A stretch of DNA of 5,509 bases, taken from the NCBI GenBank assembly GCA_022848835.1, contig JAJISG010000175.1:1-5509 (forward strand), read 5' to 3'. Below are positions 5,245 to 5,509 of this stretch, piece after piece (positions within the stretch are counted from its first letter, which is position 1; the number at the start of each line of letters is the position of its first letter). The translations under genes and the position numbers were made by a program. This stretch comes from Thermoplasmatota archaeon. GTDB lineage: Archaea > Thermoplasmatota > Thermoplasmata > RBG-16-68-12 > JAJISG01. The notes beneath the pieces were generated by a model. That model was given only the letters and a program-made list of their open reading frames with translations, made no database searches and was not told the DNA's origin.

Positions 5245-5337
5245 CCCCGGGGAGATTCGAACTCCCGTCGCCAGGTTTCCCCTCGACCCAGTGGCCGATC
5301 CAAAGCCTGGAATCATTGTCCTCTAGACCACGGGGCT
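5242..5337 (-). tRNA. tRNA-Gln (anticodon UUG) with a 23-nt intron
   Basis: On the minus strand the acceptor arms AGCCCCG and CGGGGCT pair perfectly. The D arm is GTC/GAT with a GG-containing loop. The anticodon arm is CCAGG/CCTGG around loop CUUUGGA, which has anticodon UUG after splicing. The variable region is CGAC and the T arm GGGAG/CTCCC with loop TTCGAAT. The discriminator is A at 5242 and no CCA is encoded. Spliced length is 73 nt. G15 and C48 are both present, the Levitt pair expected of a TgtA substrate. G37 means it is not a KEOPS t6A target. The 3' end overlaps the stop codon of the convergent membrane protein gene. Confidence 0.95.
5277..5299 (-). other. tRNA-Gln intron with bulge-helix-bulge fold
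   Basis: The intron is inserted after position 37, the canonical archaeal site. A 6-bp hairpin TCGGCC/GGTCGA with loop ACTG forms its core. The predicted motif has a 5' bulge GG|A and a 3' bulge AA|A, each cut after the second base by the splicing endonuclease. Between them is a four-pair helix of exon CUUU with intron GGGG. That helix has one C-G and three U-G pairs, weak for a canonical motif, but the boundaries restore a perfect anticodon arm. Confidence 0.85.
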
Positions 5338-5361
5338 TCGGCGGTGAATAGGGATATGGCC

Positions 5362-5371
5362 TCTTTAAAAC
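5362..5371 (-). promoter_or_regulatory. Promoter of the tRNA-Gln gene
   Basis: Minus-strand GTTTTAAAGA is a TATA-like element centred near 5366, about 29 bases before the mature tRNA 5' end at 5337. Transcription would start within a few bases of it. It is the best A/T block upstream of the tRNA. Confidence 0.6.
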
Positions 5372-5410
5372 ATCTCGATGATCAGACCGACCACCAGAGA
5401 TCCCCTCAGG

Positions 5411-5509
5411 GACTATGTGGAGGCGTCGGTGATCGCCAGCGAGCTCTCTCATACGCTTCAGCATCTTTCTCTCGGTGGTTTCGATTACAGAACAGGTCAC
5501 CAGTACGCA
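5411..5509 (-). pseudogene. Fragment of a CDKAL1/e-MtaB-type tRNA methylthiotransferase
   Basis: Reading from the right edge, about 33 codons include TCSVIETTERKMLKRMREL. This matches the N-terminal region of radical-SAM methylthiotransferases that convert t6A37 to ms2t6A37: the NTC-type cysteine, then T-E-x-x-M-x-x-R-x-x-E-L. The family continues with a V-V-x-G-C strand bearing the next cysteine and then some 350 residues with the radical SAM CxxxCxxC site. Here the third cysteine is absent (HIVPEG instead), and the tRNA promoter and gene begin within about 75 bases. The frame stays open across the tRNA to 5183, but that stretch is not protein-like. It is therefore best read as a truncated remnant. 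The start lies outside the window. The family match is good over a short span; the pseudogene status is inferred. Confidence 0.5.

Noticed and set aside
5034..5351. 105-codon plus-strand ORF with an ATG start
   Set aside because: It overlaps the membrane protein gene in another frame and runs through the tRNA. The product is Gly/Pro/Arg/His-rich without structure.
5183..5500. 105-codon minus-strand ORF taken as a whole gene
   Set aside because: It runs straight through the tRNA-Gln gene. Only the first part resembles a protein family, so I kept that part as a truncated fragment.
5378..5509. Plus-strand ORF open to the window end (starts MIRPTTRDPLRDYVEAS)
   Set aside because: It has a plausible start and a weak A/T block 24 bases upstream, but it is antisense to the stronger methylthiotransferase match and I recognise no family. 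Sequence beyond 5509 would decide.
1..5509. CRISPR array, insertion sequence or defence system
   Set aside because: No regularly spaced direct repeats, transposase motifs or terminal repeats were found. Apart from small unknown proteins, the genes are housekeeping.

Overview
The window looks like chromosomal DNA from a euryarchaeon. A Thermoplasmatota-type organism is the best guess, but this rests on gene content and promoter style, not on a phylogenetic marker. Archaeal signs are a full-length archaeosine tRNA-guanine transglycosylase with C-terminal PUA domain, a Pth2-type peptidyl-tRNA hydrolase, the KEOPS subunit Pcc1, a tRNA-Gln with a short intron at position 37/38 flanked by a bulge-helix-bulge fold, and TATA boxes about 25-29 nt before start codons with little or no leader. 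Base composition is moderately GC-rich and genes are packed on both strands.

Layout: a minus-strand cluster fills the left fifth. In transcription order it is a small TPR-like protein (1214-951), a three-helix membrane protein with a coiled-coil tail (907-383), pth2 (383/389-30) and the first ten codons of a probable DUF99/UPF0215 gene (30-1). The last two junctions are TGATG stop/start overlaps, so translation is probably coupled. A 285-base spacer (1215-1499) follows, holding divergent promoters and possibly a broken small ORF. A MazG-like nucleotide pyrophosphohydrolase (1500-1844, plus) then converges on a DEDDy 3'-5' exonuclease of the YprB type (2748-1918, minus). The exonuclease is divergent from tgtA (2843-4777, plus). 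Their roughly 95-base spacer holds a TATA box usable in both directions and a perfect 7-2-7 inverted repeat that may be an operator. The 3' end of tgtA overlaps the 3' end of pcc1 (4990-4763, minus) by 15 bases. pcc1 and a 66-residue membrane protein gene (5044-5244, plus) diverge from one TATA element lying exactly midway between their start codons. The stop codon of the membrane protein gene overlaps the 3' end of an intron-containing tRNA-Gln(UUG) gene (5337-5242, minus). The right edge (5509-about 5411, minus) encodes a peptide strongly resembling the N-terminal part of the CDKAL1/e-MtaB tRNA methylthiotransferase, but there is no room for the rest of that enzyme, so it looks truncated.

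The common theme is tRNA: TgtA inserts the archaeosine precursor at G15, Pcc1 belongs to the t6A37 complex, MtaB-type enzymes thiomethylate t6A37, Pth2 recycles peptidyl-tRNA, and the local tRNA-Gln has the G15/C48 pair expected of a TgtA substrate. The MazG-like hydrolase and the exonuclease add nucleotide and nucleic-acid housekeeping. I see no clear new defence or mobile system. The most unusual points are the promoter architecture, the tgtA-side inverted repeat, the tRNA-Gln intron and the truncated methylthiotransferase.
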